Assembly: GCF_015223355.1 (NCBI RefSeq)
Contig: NZ_JADFFK010000003.1
Location: 62,001 to 126,000, forward strand
Direction of reading: 5' to 3'
Source of the DNA: Salipiger mangrovisoli
Lineage (GTDB): Bacteria > Pseudomonadota > Alphaproteobacteria > Rhodobacterales > Rhodobacteraceae
DNA length: 64,000 nucleotides
Translations under genes and position numbers: made by a program
Notes under the pieces: model-generated
Seen by the model: only the letters and a program-made list of their open reading frames with translations
The model's database searches: none
What the model was told of the DNA's origin: nothing
Shown: positions 1-8,462 of the stretch, piece after piece
Numbering within the stretch: the stretch's first letter is position 1
Layout: each line of letters starts with the position of its first letter

Positions 1-39
1 AACGCGCTGCTCGCGCGCTTCGCCAAGACCGCCAACTAA
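1..39 (+). CDS. ugpB: 3' end of probable ugpB (glycerol-3-phosphate ABC transporter binding protein)
   Basis: Only the last 12 codons and a TAA stop are inside the window, so nothing in the protein itself identifies it. The assignment rests on position: it is followed at once by ugpA, ugpE and ugpC in the usual ugpBAEC order. In that family UgpB is the periplasmic binding protein for sn-glycerol-3-phosphate or glycerophosphodiesters. Inference from context only. Confidence 0.5.
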   Translation, partial: NALLARFAKTAN

Positions 40-140
40 GGACCGGCTCCGCCGAGTTCCGGGGTCCCGGGCAGCTGCCCGGGGCCCCGATGCCATTGCC
101 GCGCCGCGCGGCGGCGCCTTTCCCGATCAGGACACAGCCC

Positions 141-1112
141 GTGACCGATACCCCGCTCAACATGGTGGAGGCCGACCAGACGCTGGTCACGCGCCTCCGC
201 GCCTGGTGGTCCGGCGAGACCGCCAACCCCGCCAAGCGCGTGCAGTTCGACCGCCCGCTCACCCCCTGGCTTTTCCTGCTGCCGCAGCTCGCGGTGGTGG
301 TGATCTTCTTCTACTGGCCCTCGGTGCAGGCGGTGACCTCCTCCTTCTACCTCGAGGACCCCTTCGGCTTCGGCGCGACCTTCGTCGGAATGGAGAATTA
401 CGCCGACGCGCTGAACAGCTCGGAATACCTCGGCACCGCCGCCTTCACCGCCTTCTTCTGCGTGGTCGTCACGACGCTGGCGCTGGGGATCGGCCTGCTG
501 ATGGCGGTCAAGGCCGACAAGGTGATCCGCGGCGCCGAAAGCTACAAGACGCTGCTGATCTCGGTCTACGCCATCGCGCCACCGGTCGCCGGGCTGATCG
601 GCATGATGTTCTTCGACATGCACATGGGGCCGCTCAAGGATCTGGCGGCCTTCTTCGGCTACGACCTCAAGGTCGGCATCAACTACTGGGACACCGCCAC
701 CGCGCTGATCGTCATCGCCGTGTGGAAGCAGATCCCCTACAACTTCATCTTCTTCCTGTCGGGGCTGCAATCGGTGCCCGTCTCGGTGCGCGAGGCGGCG
801 CTGATCGACGCGCAGTCCGGCTGGCGGCGGTTCTGGGACATCACCCTGCCGCTGCTCGCGCCCACCGCCTTCTTCCTGCTGGTGATCAACATCACCTACA
901 CGATGTTCGACACCTTCCCGATCATCGACGTCATCGTGAAGGACAAGCCCGCCAACAACCCGATGACGCTGGTCTACAAGGTCTATCTCGACGGGTTCAA
1001 AGGCAATGACATCGGCGGCAGTTCGGCGCAGTCGGTGATCCTGATGGGCGTCGTGGCGCTGCTGACCGTGTTGCAGTTCCGCTTCCTCGAACGCCGCGTG
1101 CACTACGGATAA
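141..1112 (+). CDS. ugpA: sn-glycerol-3-phosphate ABC transporter permease UgpA
   Basis: Inner-membrane permease of the MalF/UgpA type, pairing with UgpE to import glycerol-3-phosphate or glycerophosphodiesters. The protein opens its first membrane segment with LTPWLFLLPQLAVVVIFFYW and continues with PSVQAV, like enterobacterial UgpA. It carries the EAA loop (VREAALIDAQSGWRRF, then ITLPLLAP) that docks on the ATPase. The C terminus (FLERRVHYG) is also UgpA-like. I prefer the GTG at 141, which has a weak AGGA upstream. The frame is open from an ATG at 90, and an ATG at 162 is also possible. ugpE starts 4 nt after the stop, so the genes form one operon. Confidence 0.88.
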   Translation: MTDTPLNMVEADQTLVTRLRAWWSGETANPAKRVQFDRPLTPWLFLLPQLAVVVIFFYWPSVQAVTSSFYLEDPFGFGATFVGMENYADALNSSEYLGTAAFTAFFCVVVTTLALGIGLLMAVKADKVIRGAESYKTLLISVYAIAPPVAGLIGMMFFDMHMGPLKDLAAFFGYDLKVGINYWDTATALIVIAVWKQIPYNFIFFLSGLQSVPVSVREAALIDAQSGWRRFWDITLPLLAPTAFFLLVINITYTMFDTFPIIDVIVKDKPANNPMTLVYKVYLDGFKGNDIGGSSAQSVILMGVVALLTVLQFRFLERRVHYG

Positions 1113-1116
1113 GCCC

Positions 1117-1959
1117 ATGCAGAAGATCAAACCCTTCGATCACCTGATCCTCATCCTCGGCGTGTTGTTTCTCTGCGCCCCGGTGGTGATGGCGCTGATG
1201 TCCTCGACCCACGCGGCGATCGACATCCACTCCAACGGCCTGTCGCTGCTGCCCGGCGGCAATGGCATCGAGACCTACACCAAGGTGCTGACCCACCGCG
1301 GCGGCTTTACCGGCGACGTCACCGGCCTTTTGATGCTGCGCAACTCGCTGATCATGGGGCTCGGCTTCGCTGTCGGGAAGATCGCGCTGTCGATGATGGC
1401 CGCCTACGCGCTGGTCTACTTCCGCTTCCGCTTCGCGACGCTGCTCTTCTGGGCGATCTTCGCGACGCTGCTCTTGCCGCTGGAAGTGCGGATCATGCCC
1501 TCTTACCAGGTCATGTCCGAGCTGCACCTGCTGAACACCTACACCGGCCTGATCGTGCCGCTGCTGGCCTCGGCCACCGGCACCTTCTTCTTCCGGCAGT
1601 TCTTCCGCTCGGTGCCCGACGAGCTGCTCGAGGCGGCGCGCATCGACGGGGCCGGGCCGGTGAAGTTCTTCATCGACATACTGGTGCCGCTGTCGAAGAC
1701 GATGATGGCGGCGATCTTCATCATCATGTTCATCTATGGCTGGAACCAGTACCTCTGGCCGCTGCTGATGACCACGGACGAGAGCTTCTACACGCTCATG
1801 CGCGGCATCAAGTCGATCCTGCAGGTCTGGGTCGGCAGCCAGATCCCCGATTACAACGAAGCCTTTGCCCTCGCGGTGCTGGCCATGGTCCCCCCGGTTG
1901 CCGTGGTGGTGATCTTCCAGCGCATGTTCATCAAGGGCCTGACGGAAAGCGACAAATAA
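1117..1959 (+). CDS. ugpE: sn-glycerol-3-phosphate ABC transporter permease UgpE
   Basis: Second permease subunit of the Ugp importer, 280 aa, MalG type. About six hydrophobic segments are visible, starting with [20 protein letters not shown]. The EAA motif ([17 protein letters not shown] ... [12 protein letters not shown]) lies near residues 168-195, and [11 protein letters not shown] is the hallmark that follows it in this family. Its last bases overlap the ugpC start (TAATG), so the two are translationally coupled. Confidence 0.9.
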   Translation: MQKIKPFDHLILILGVLFLCAPVVMALMSSTHAAIDIHSNGLSLLPGGNGIETYTKVLTHRGGFTGDVTGLLMLRNSLIMGLGFAVGKIALSMMAAYALVYFRFRFATLLFWAIFATLLLPLEVRIMPSYQVMSELHLLNTYTGLIVPLLASATGTFFFRQFFRSVPDELLEAARIDGAGPVKFFIDILVPLSKTMMAAIFIIMFIYGWNQYLWPLLMTTDESFYTLMRGIKSILQVWVGSQIPDYNEAFALAVLAMVPPVAVVVIFQRMFIKGLTESDK

Positions 1960-3029
1960 TGGCTGAGCTTACTCTGAAGTCGGTCGGCAAGACCTATGCG
2001 GGCGGTGTCGATGCCGTCACGGACGTGAACATCGACATCAAGGACGGCGAGTTCATCGTTCTGGTTGGCCCCTCGGGCTGCGGCAAGTCCACGCTCCTGC
2101 GCATGGTGGCGGGGCTCGAGACGGTGACCCGCGGCGACGTGCATATCGGCGGGCGGCGGGTCAATGACCTCGACCCGGCCGAGCGCGACATCGCCATGGT
2201 GTTCCAGAACTACGCGCTCTATCCGCACATGAGCGTGCGCGACAACATGGCCTACGGGCTGAAGAACCGCGGCGAGAGCAAGGCCGTCATCGAGGAGCGC
2301 GTCGCCGAAGCCGCACGGATGCTGGAGCTTGGCCAGTACCTCGACCGCAAGCCGCGCGCGCTCTCGGGCGGGCAACGGCAGCGGGTGGCCATGGGCCGGG
2401 CGATCGTGCGCCAGCCCAAGGCGTTCCTCTTCGACGAGCCACTGTCGAACCTTGACGCCAAGCTGCGGGTCTCGATGCGCATGGAGATCCGCAAGCTGCA
2501 GCAGCGGCTCGGGACGACCTCGCTTTACGTGACCCACGACCAACTCGAGGCGATGACGCTCGCCGACCGTCTGGTGGTGCTGAACGGCGGACGGGTCGAG
2601 CAGATCGGCGCGCCTCTCGAGGTCTACCGCAAGCCTGCCTCGACCTTCGTCGCCTCCTTCATCGGGGCACCTGCCATGAGCCTTCTGGATGCGCAGATCG
2701 AGGGCGGGCAACTGCTGCTGGCCGGGCAGGCGCTCGCCGGTGTCGGCATTGCGCCGGGGCCGGTCACGCTCGGTCTGCGTGCCGAGGATTTGCGGATCGT
2801 GGCCAACGGCCTGCGGATGCGGGTCGAATACGTCGAGGAGTTGGGTGCGCAGCGTATCGTGCACGGCATGGTGGGCGATCAGGCGGTTGCGGTCATCGAC
2901 CAGCACGACACGCCGCTTGGTCCGGACGTCCGGATCGCCGTCGATCCGACCCGGCTGCACCTCTTCGATGCGCGCAGCGGGCGGCGCATGGAGACGCGGC
3001 TGCACCGCGTGGCGGAGCCCGCGCAGTGA
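1959..3029 (+). CDS. ugpC: glycerol-3-phosphate ABC transporter ATP-binding protein UgpC
   Basis: ATPase of the Ugp importer, 356 aa, the usual length for MalK/UgpC proteins. Walker A is GPSGCGKST (about 37-45), the signature is [14 protein letters not shown], Walker B is [15 protein letters not shown] and the switch histidine lies in [12 protein letters not shown]-terminal TOBE-like part (about 240-356) follows [12 protein letters not shown]. The gene overlaps both neighbours, ugpE at its start and the next hydrolase at its stop. MalK-type paralogues for sugars look similar; the ugpA/ugpE context decides the name. Confidence 0.88.
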   Translation: MAELTLKSVGKTYAGGVDAVTDVNIDIKDGEFIVLVGPSGCGKSTLLRMVAGLETVTRGDVHIGGRRVNDLDPAERDIAMVFQNYALYPHMSVRDNMAYGLKNRGESKAVIEERVAEAARMLELGQYLDRKPRALSGGQRQRVAMGRAIVRQPKAFLFDEPLSNLDAKLRVSMRMEIRKLQQRLGTTSLYVTHDQLEAMTLADRLVVLNGGRVEQIGAPLEVYRKPASTFVASFIGAPAMSLLDAQIEGGQLLLAGQALAGVGIAPGPVTLGLRAEDLRIVANGLRMRVEYVEELGAQRIVHGMVGDQAVAVIDQHDTPLGPDVRIAVDPTRLHLFDARSGRRMETRLHRVAEPAQ

Positions 3030-4012
3030 TCCGCGAGACCAGTCCCGCGCTGCCTTCGCCCAGCCCGGCGGAGCTGGCCATCCGTGACCTGCCACGCAGC
3101 GTCGCGAGCCATGACGCCCATTTGGAGACGGTGCGCGGCATGAGCCTGATCGAGGTCGGCGGCGCCGTGCCCCATGCGCGGCTGCCGATGCCGCTGACCG
3201 TGGGCGCCTGGAACCTCGAACGCTGTCTCTTTCCCGAGGCTTCGGCCGCTCATGCGGGCGACTGCGACCTGCTGCTCGTCTCGGAGATGGACCACGGCAT
3301 GGCGCGCACCAAGCAGCGCAACACCACAGCCGAGATGGCCGGAGCGCGGGGCATGAGCTATGCCTACGCGGTGGAGTTCCTTGAGCTGGGCCTCGGGTCG
3401 CCCATCGAGCACCAGTTCTGCGACGACAGCCACAATGCACGCGGCTATCATGGCAACGGCCTTATGGCGCGCGGCCCGCTGCACGAACCCTTTGCGCTGC
3501 GGCTCTGGGGCAAGCGGCAATGGTTCTTCGATGACGAGCAGCCGCGGCTCGGAGAGCGCATTGCGGTCGGCGCGCGCGTCGAGACCGAGGAGGGGCCTTT
3601 CGTTGCCGTCTCGACCCACCTCGAAAGCGCCTGTGGTCCCGACCATCGCGCCCGGCAGATGGCGGGGCTGATTGCCGCGCTGGATGCGGAGTTTCCCGGC
3701 CTGCCGGTGCTGATCGGCGGCGATCTCAACACCGGCAACCATGCAGGTGGCGACTGGCGCGCCGAGGGGCTTTTCGACCTCGCCCGCGCCGCCGGCTTCA
3801 GCATGCACGGCGGTCCGGAGGAGCAGACGACCACCCGTCCGAGCCTGATCACCCGCTGGCCTGAACGCGCAATGAAACTCGACTGGTTCCTTGCGCGCGG
3901 GATGACGCTCGGCCCGGTCGAGATCCGGCCCTCGCTGGGTGCCGACGGCACCCCGCTGTCCGACCACGACCTGATCGTGGCCCGCATCGAGGGCCTGTCT
4001 GCCGCGGGCTGA
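3026..4012 (+). CDS. endonuclease/exonuclease/phosphatase-family hydrolase, last gene of the ugp operon
   Basis: 328-aa protein of the metal-dependent EEP fold (DNase I, exonuclease III and phosphodiesterase families). It shows VGAWNLERC, then an acidic [27 protein letters not shown] and a final [11 protein letters not shown]; these fit the asparagine, glutamate, GDxN and SDH catalytic positions of the superfamily. The GTG start overlaps the ugpC stop by 4 nt, so it is co-translated with the transporter. In enterobacteria the glycerophosphodiesterase UgpQ takes this place, so a phosphodiesterase acting on the imported substrate is a reasonable inference. No signal peptide is seen. Confidence 0.8.
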   Translation: MIRETSPALPSPSPAELAIRDLPRSVASHDAHLETVRGMSLIEVGGAVPHARLPMPLTVGAWNLERCLFPEASAAHAGDCDLLLVSEMDHGMARTKQRNTTAEMAGARGMSYAYAVEFLELGLGSPIEHQFCDDSHNARGYHGNGLMARGPLHEPFALRLWGKRQWFFDDEQPRLGERIAVGARVETEEGPFVAVSTHLESACGPDHRARQMAGLIAALDAEFPGLPVLIGGDLNTGNHAGGDWRAEGLFDLARAAGFSMHGGPEEQTTTRPSLITRWPERAMKLDWFLARGMTLGPVEIRPSLGADGTPLSDHDLIVARIEGLSAAG

Positions 4013-4020
4013 AGGCCCGC
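4004..4020. terminator. hairpin between convergent ugp operon and DapA-family gene
   Basis: GCGGGC (4004-4009) pairs with GCCCGC (4015-4020) around a 5-nt loop. It overlaps the stop codon of the hydrolase gene and lies just before the converging stop of the next gene. There is no U-tract, so its termination role is inferred from position. Confidence 0.4.
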
Positions 4021-4025
4021 TCCGC

Positions 4026-4922
4026 TCAGATCAACCCGCTCATCTCTAGGAAGGTTTGAAGCTTGTCCTGCTGCGCCGGCGTGAGCGGCCAGGCCGAGGG
4101 GGGGCGGGTCGGCCCGCAGTCGAGGCCCGTCGCCAGCAGGGCGGCCTTCACGCCGGTCACATTGGTGCCGTTCAGCTCTTCGGCGCGGATGTCCTCGAAG
4201 GCCTGCATCTCGCCGATCAGGCGGTTGGCCTCGACGTAGTCCGACGCCTCGAGCGCGGCATGGATCGCCAGCGAGCGCTCGGGCCAGACGTTGATCAGCC
4301 CCGAGGTGAAGCCGCGCGCGCCGACCGCGTAGAAGGTTGGCGCCCAGACCTCGGCCAGTCCGCCCACCCAGGTAATCGAGGGATCGCAGGCGGCCTTGGC
4401 GGCGGCCAGCTTCTGCGGGTTCGGGGTGGCCCATTTCACGCCCTTGACGCCCGGCACGGCGCAGAGGTCGGCGATGGCACCGGTGCCGATCGCGTCGTTG
4501 CGCAGGTAGAGCATCATCGGCAGCCCGCCCGAGGCGTCGGCGATGGCCTTGACGTAGTCTACCGTGCCGCGCGGTGCGACGAAGGGGTCGGGCGGCTGGT
4601 GGATCATCAGCGCGGTGGCGCCTGCCTCGGCGCTGGCCTTGGCCAATTCGCAGGCGTCGCGGATGCCGCGGCCGATGCCGGCCAGAACCGGGGCGCGGCC
4701 GTCCACCATGGCACAAACCTCGCGGGCCATGGTGATCGCCTCGTCGGTGGTCAGCGCGTAGAACTCGCCGGTGTTGCCATTGACCACGGGCATGTGCAGC
4801 CCGGCGCCGAGCGCGCGGTCGAGGATCGGGGTCAGCCTGCCGGGCGCGATGTCGCCCGCCTCGTCGTAGGGGGTGACGAGGATGCCGGAAATGCCGGCGA
4901 GGGCGGTATCGAGGTCAAGCAT
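4026..4922 (-). CDS. DapA-family aldolase/dehydratase (sugar-acid catabolism)
   Basis: 298-aa TIM-barrel protein of the dihydrodipicolinate synthase/N-acetylneuraminate lyase superfamily. Visible landmarks are VVNGNTGEFYAL (48-57, replacing the usual GTTGE loop), LYLRN with Tyr139, and GVKGVKWAT, whose Lys163 is the likely Schiff-base residue. It is encoded 10 nt downstream of an IlvD/Edd-type dehydratase and next to a tricarboxylate-type transporter. That context argues against lysine synthesis and for a 2-keto-3-deoxy-sugar-acid dehydratase or aldolase, for example 2-keto-3-deoxyarabonate dehydratase. The exact substrate is not readable from sequence. Confidence 0.85.
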   Translation of the reverse strand: MLDLDTALAGISGILVTPYDEAGDIAPGRLTPILDRALGAGLHMPVVNGNTGEFYALTTDEAITMAREVCAMVDGRAPVLAGIGRGIRDACELAKASAEAGATALMIHQPPDPFVAPRGTVDYVKAIADASGGLPMMLYLRNDAIGTGAIADLCAVPGVKGVKWATPNPQKLAAAKAACDPSITWVGGLAEVWAPTFYAVGARGFTSGLINVWPERSLAIHAALEASDYVEANRLIGEMQAFEDIRAEELNGTNVTGVKAALLATGLDCGPTRPPSAWPLTPAQQDKLQTFLEMSGLI

Positions 4923-4932
4923 CTGTGTCTCC

Positions 4933-6675
4933 TCAGAAAATGTCGGGCTCGCCGGCCGCGCGGCCGAAATCGCGTTCCAGGTAGTCGAAGTCGCAGCCCT
5001 TGTCGGCCTGTGTCACGTGGCGCGAGAACATGTAGCCCCAGCCGCGCTCGAAGCGCGGTTCAGGCGGCGTCCATTCGGCCTTGCGGCGGGCGATCTCGTC
5101 TTCGTCCACCAGCATGTCGAGACGGCGGTTCGGCAGGTCGAGCCGCACGATGTCGCCGGTTTTAAGCAGTGCCAACGGGCCGCCGACAAAGCTTTCGGGT
5201 GCGACGTGCAGAACGCAGGCGCCGTAGGAGGTGCCGGACATGCGCGCATCCGAGATCCGCAGCATGTCGCGGTGCCCCTGCTTGATCAGCGCCTTGGGGA
5301 TCGGCAGCATGCCCCATTCGGGGAAGCCCGGGCCGCCGAGAGGGCCGGCGTTGCGCAGCACCATCACGTGATCGGGGGTGACATCGAGGGTCTCGTCGTC
5401 CACCGCTTTCTTCATCTCTGGGTAGCTGTCGAAGACCAGCGCAGGTCCTTCGTGGACGTGGTACTTGGGGTCGCAGGCGGCGGGCTTGATCACCGCACCA
5501 TCGGGGCAGAGGTTGCCGCGCAGCACCGCCAGCGAGCCCTCGTGGTAGACCGGGTTCGACAGCGGGCGAATGACGTCGTCATTGTACACCTCGGCGCTGG
5601 CGATCTCTTCGCCCAGCGAGCGGCCGGTGACGGTGACGCAGCTGAGGTCGAGCATGTCCTGCATCTGCTTCATCAGCGCCCGCAGGCCGCCGGCGTAGAA
5701 GAAGTCCTCCATCAGGTAGTCCTTGCCCGAGGGGCGGACATTGGCGATCAGCGGCGTGACACGGCCAAGCGCGTCGAGGTGATCGAGCGTCAGATCGACC
5801 CCGGCGCGGCGCGCCATGGCGATGAGGTGCACCACGGCATTGGTCGAACAGCCGGTGGCCATGGCGACCTTGGCGGCGTTCTGCACCGAGGCGGGGGTGA
5901 TGATCGTCTCGGGGGTCATGTCCTCCCAGACCATCTCGACCACGCGGCGGCCACAGTCGGCGCCCATGCGCTGGTGGCCCGAGTCGACCGCGGGGATCGA
6001 GGAGGCGCCGGGCAGGGTCAGCCCCATGGCATCGGTGATCGCGGTCATGGTCGAGGCGGTGCCCATGGTCATGCAGGTGCCCGCCGAGCGCGCGATGCCG
6101 CCCTGCAGGCCGAGCCATTCCTCGTCGGTGATGTTGCCGGCGCGGCGCTCGTCCCAGTACTTCCAGGCGTCAGAGCCCGACCCGAGGATCTTGCCCGCGT
6201 AATTGCCGCGCAGCATCGGCCCGGCGGGCAGGTAGATGAAAGGAACGCCCGCCGAGATCGCCCCCATGACAAGGCCCGGCGTGGTCTTGTCGCAGCCGCC
6301 CATCAGCACCACGCCGTCGAGCGGGTGGGCGCGGATCTGCTCCTCGGTCTCCATCGCCAGCATGTTGCGGTAGAGCATGGAGGTCGGCTTGTTGAAGCTC
6401 TCGTCGACCGAAAGCGCGGGCATCTCGACCGGCAGGCCGCCGGCCTGAAGCACGCCGCGCTTCACGTCCTTGACGCGCTCGGGGAAGTGGCTGTGGCAGG
6501 AGTTCAGCTCGGACCAGGTGTTGAGGATGCCGATGATCGGCTTGTCGCGGAAGTCTTCCTCGGCGTAGCCGAGTTGCATCATCCGCGAGCGGTGCCCGAA
6601 GCTGCGCAGGTCGTCGGGGGCGAACCAGCGGGCCGAGCGCAGCTCGGCCGGCGTCTTTCGGGGCGCTTGCGTCAT
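4933..6675 (-). CDS. IlvD/Edd-family dehydratase, L-arabonate dehydratase-like
   Basis: 580-aa iron-sulfur dehydratase. The three putative cluster cysteines are Cys60 (ELNSCHSHFPE), Cys128 (GGCDKTTPG) and Cys201 (AGTCMTMGTAST), the spacing of the [2Fe-2S] sugar-acid dehydratases. The family turns aldonic acids into 2-keto-3-deoxy acids, and the next gene can process that product. The start at 6675 (MTQAPRK) has a strong GGAGGAG site; the open frame continues upstream but would cross the promoter. It is divergent from tctC with a LacI-type palindrome in its promoter. Confidence 0.88.
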   Translation of the reverse strand: MTQAPRKTPAELRSARWFAPDDLRSFGHRSRMMQLGYAEEDFRDKPIIGILNTWSELNSCHSHFPERVKDVKRGVLQAGGLPVEMPALSVDESFNKPTSMLYRNMLAMETEEQIRAHPLDGVVLMGGCDKTTPGLVMGAISAGVPFIYLPAGPMLRGNYAGKILGSGSDAWKYWDERRAGNITDEEWLGLQGGIARSAGTCMTMGTASTMTAITDAMGLTLPGASSIPAVDSGHQRMGADCGRRVVEMVWEDMTPETIITPASVQNAAKVAMATGCSTNAVVHLIAMARRAGVDLTLDHLDALGRVTPLIANVRPSGKDYLMEDFFYAGGLRALMKQMQDMLDLSCVTVTGRSLGEEIASAEVYNDDVIRPLSNPVYHEGSLAVLRGNLCPDGAVIKPAACDPKYHVHEGPALVFDSYPEMKKAVDDETLDVTPDHVMVLRNAGPLGGPGFPEWGMLPIPKALIKQGHRDMLRISDARMSGTSYGACVLHVAPESFVGGPLALLKTGDIVRLDLPNRRLDMLVDEDEIARRKAEWTPPEPRFERGWGYMFSRHVTQADKGCDFDYLERDFGRAAGEPDIF

Positions 6676-6712
6676 GACTCTCCTCCAGTTCATTGCGCGT
6701 CTTTGGGAATTG

Positions 6713-6726
6713 TGTATGCGCATACA
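6713..6726. promoter_or_regulatory. LacI-type operator 1 (perfect 14-bp palindrome)
   Basis: TGTATGCGCATACA is a perfect inverted repeat with a central CG, as LacI-family operators have. On the minus strand a TTGACG (6740-6735) stands where a -35 box would be, and the palindrome fills the spacer up to the -10 region. Bound repressor would therefore block the dehydratase/aldolase promoter. A near copy lies 109 nt away. Confidence 0.75.
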
Positions 6727-6787
6727 TCGAGTCTCGTCAAGCGAGGGCCACAGATAATATGACGAAATGTGCGCTTGAGTGAAATCC

Positions 6788-6793
6788 TTGACA
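6788..6793 (+). promoter_or_regulatory. -35-like TTGACA for the tctCBA-lacI operon
   Basis: A TTGACA hexamer lies 118 nt upstream of tctC. No convincing -10 box stands at 17 nt; the second LacI-type palindrome begins 28 nt downstream of the hexamer, where it would obstruct initiation or early elongation. Suggestive only. Confidence 0.35.
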
Positions 6794-6821
6794 GGAGGCA
6801 TGCGTGTGTGCTTCCCATTCA

Positions 6822-6835
6822 TGTATGCGCTTACA
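6822..6835. promoter_or_regulatory. LacI-type operator 2 (tctCBA side)
   Basis: TGTATGCGCTTACA differs from operator 1 at a single base and keeps the central CG. It lies between the TTGACA at 6788 and tctC. Two operators in one divergent promoter region allow repression of both directions and possibly looping. Confidence 0.7.
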
Positions 6836-6905
6836 TAGCGTGGGGCGGAAAGGAGACCGTCCAGAGGAAAAGCTGGCCGTGCAGCGGTCACGAGGGAGGA
6901 AATCG

Positions 6906-7955
6906 ATGAAATTTACCCGCAGAACCCTACTTGCCGCCGCTTCGGCTGCGGCATTGCTCGCCGCGCCGCTGGCTGCCGAGGCGCAGAACCTGCCGCGCAA
7001 CATGCGCATGGTGATCGGCTCGACCTCGACGGGCGGCGACACCTATCAGAACTCCGCCATTGTCGCCGAGGCGCTGTCCGAGAAGCTGGGGATCAACATC
7101 AAGGTCGACGCCGTCGGCGCGACCGAGGCATTCAAGGCGGTCGGCCGCGACAAGCGTGGCACGACCATCATGATGTTCCACGACCAGAGCTTTCTGGGAA
7201 ATCTCTACGGCGTGAGCGGCTACGACGATCCCTTCGCCAACTACGCGGTCGGCCCGACCGTGGCGATCAATCCGGGCAATGCCTACCTTGTGCCCGCCGA
7301 CAGCCCCTACCAGACGATGGACGACATCTTCGCGGCCGCCGAGTCGGGAACGCGAGTGCGCGTCGCGATCCAGCCGGGCGGGGTGTCGGAGATCGGCTTC
7401 ACCGCGATGAAGAACGCTGCCAAGCTGCGCGCGCCCGGCTCGGAGGAGAACATCGTCGCGGTCAACACCGGCTCGCAGTCCGACAAGAACCAGGCGATGT
7501 GGGATGACCTTGCCGACGTGATCAACGGTTCGATCCAGGCCAACGAGCAGTTCACCCAGCTCGACCCGTCGGACCAGAAGGCGATGCGCTTCGTCTGGAT
7601 CACCGCACGTCCCGAGACGCTTGAGCAGGCCCCCGAAGCGGGCATGGGCAACACCACCCGCGACGACCTGCTGAGCTATGCCAGCCCAAAGACCCATGTG
7701 CCGCTGAACGAGTCCGAGGACTTCACCTTCGACAAGGAGTTCTTCTTCCTCTTCAACAAGGACATGGACCCGGCGATCATCGACGCGATCGACGCCGCGC
7801 TGACCGAGGTCTTTGACGAGGGCAAGATCCAGGAACGCCAGAAGGAGTCGTTCTTTATCCCCGACTTCCTGCCGACGGCCGAGGCACGCGAGCACCTGAC
7901 CAAGAAGCGCGACACCTATCGCAAGGTGATCGACGATATCTCGGCGGGGTCGTGA
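6906..7955 (+). CDS. tctC: tripartite tricarboxylate transporter (TTT) substrate-binding protein, TctC type
   Basis: 349-aa periplasmic binding protein. The signal peptide is clear (MKFTRRTLLAAASAAALLAA, then PLAAEAQ). The body follows the Bug/TctC plan: GSTSTGGDTYQNSAIVAEAL near the mature N terminus, and IQPGGVSEIGFTAM in the middle. The start at 6906 has a GAGGGAGGAAAT ribosome site; longer frames upstream run through the promoter. It delivers a carboxylated substrate to TctA/TctB. The flanking dehydratase and aldolase suggest a sugar acid rather than citrate. Confidence 0.85.
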   Translation: MKFTRRTLLAAASAAALLAAPLAAEAQNLPRNMRMVIGSTSTGGDTYQNSAIVAEALSEKLGINIKVDAVGATEAFKAVGRDKRGTTIMMFHDQSFLGNLYGVSGYDDPFANYAVGPTVAINPGNAYLVPADSPYQTMDDIFAAAESGTRVRVAIQPGGVSEIGFTAMKNAAKLRAPGSEENIVAVNTGSQSDKNQAMWDDLADVINGSIQANEQFTQLDPSDQKAMRFVWITARPETLEQAPEAGMGNTTRDDLLSYASPKTHVPLNESEDFTFDKEFFFLFNKDMDPAIIDAIDAALTEVFDEGKIQERQKESFFIPDFLPTAEAREHLTKKRDTYRKVIDDISAGS

Positions 7956-8032
7956 TCGCCTGACACGCCTGCACCCGGCCGGGGCTGCTCCGGCCGGGCT
8001 GACCTGCTCTCGCCCCTCAAAGGGAGGACCCA

Positions 8033-8452
8033 ATGGGCGACATGACCCGCGTGACCATCGATTTCGACACGTCGCACCTGATCTTTCCCACACTCATCGC
8101 GATCATCCTCGGTCTGCTCGGCCTTGCGATCGTCCTGCGCGACCACGCGCGGCTCGCAGAAGCGGGCGTCCACTGGCACCGGACCTGGCAGCACATGGAC
8201 AAGCCGCGCTTCCTGGGCGTGCTGGGTCTGACGCTGCTCTACTTCACGATGATGGTGCCGGTGGGGGAGATCTGGCCGAACACCGGCATGGGGTTCCTGC
8301 TGTGCTCGATCCCCTACGTGATGGCGGCCGGGCTGCTGTTCATGCACGCGCGCGCGCCCCGGCAGGTGCTGCCGCTGCTCATCGTCGCGCTGGTCGGGCC
8401 GACCTTCGTGTGGTGGCTCTTCACCTATCCGCTCTTCCTGACGCTTCCCTGA
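8033..8452 (+). CDS. tctB: TTT transporter small membrane subunit TctB
   Basis: 139 aa with about four hydrophobic segments (LIFPTLIAIILGLLGLAIVL; FLGVLGLTLLYFTMMVPVG; MGFLLCSIPYVMAAGLLFM; VLPLLIVALVGPTFVWWLF). Size, topology and its place between tctC and tctA fit TctB. An AGGGAGGACCC site precedes the ATG. TctB is the small partner of the large TctA channel in the inner membrane. Confidence 0.85.
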   Translation: MGDMTRVTIDFDTSHLIFPTLIAIILGLLGLAIVLRDHARLAEAGVHWHRTWQHMDKPRFLGVLGLTLLYFTMMVPVGEIWPNTGMGFLLCSIPYVMAAGLLFMHARAPRQVLPLLIVALVGPTFVWWLFTYPLFLTLP

Positions 8453-8462
8453 GGTCCGGACC

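Noticed and set aside
4873-6762. 629-codon open frame on the plus strand
   Set aside because: Antisense to the IlvD/Edd dehydratase, which has all family motifs and a ribosome site.
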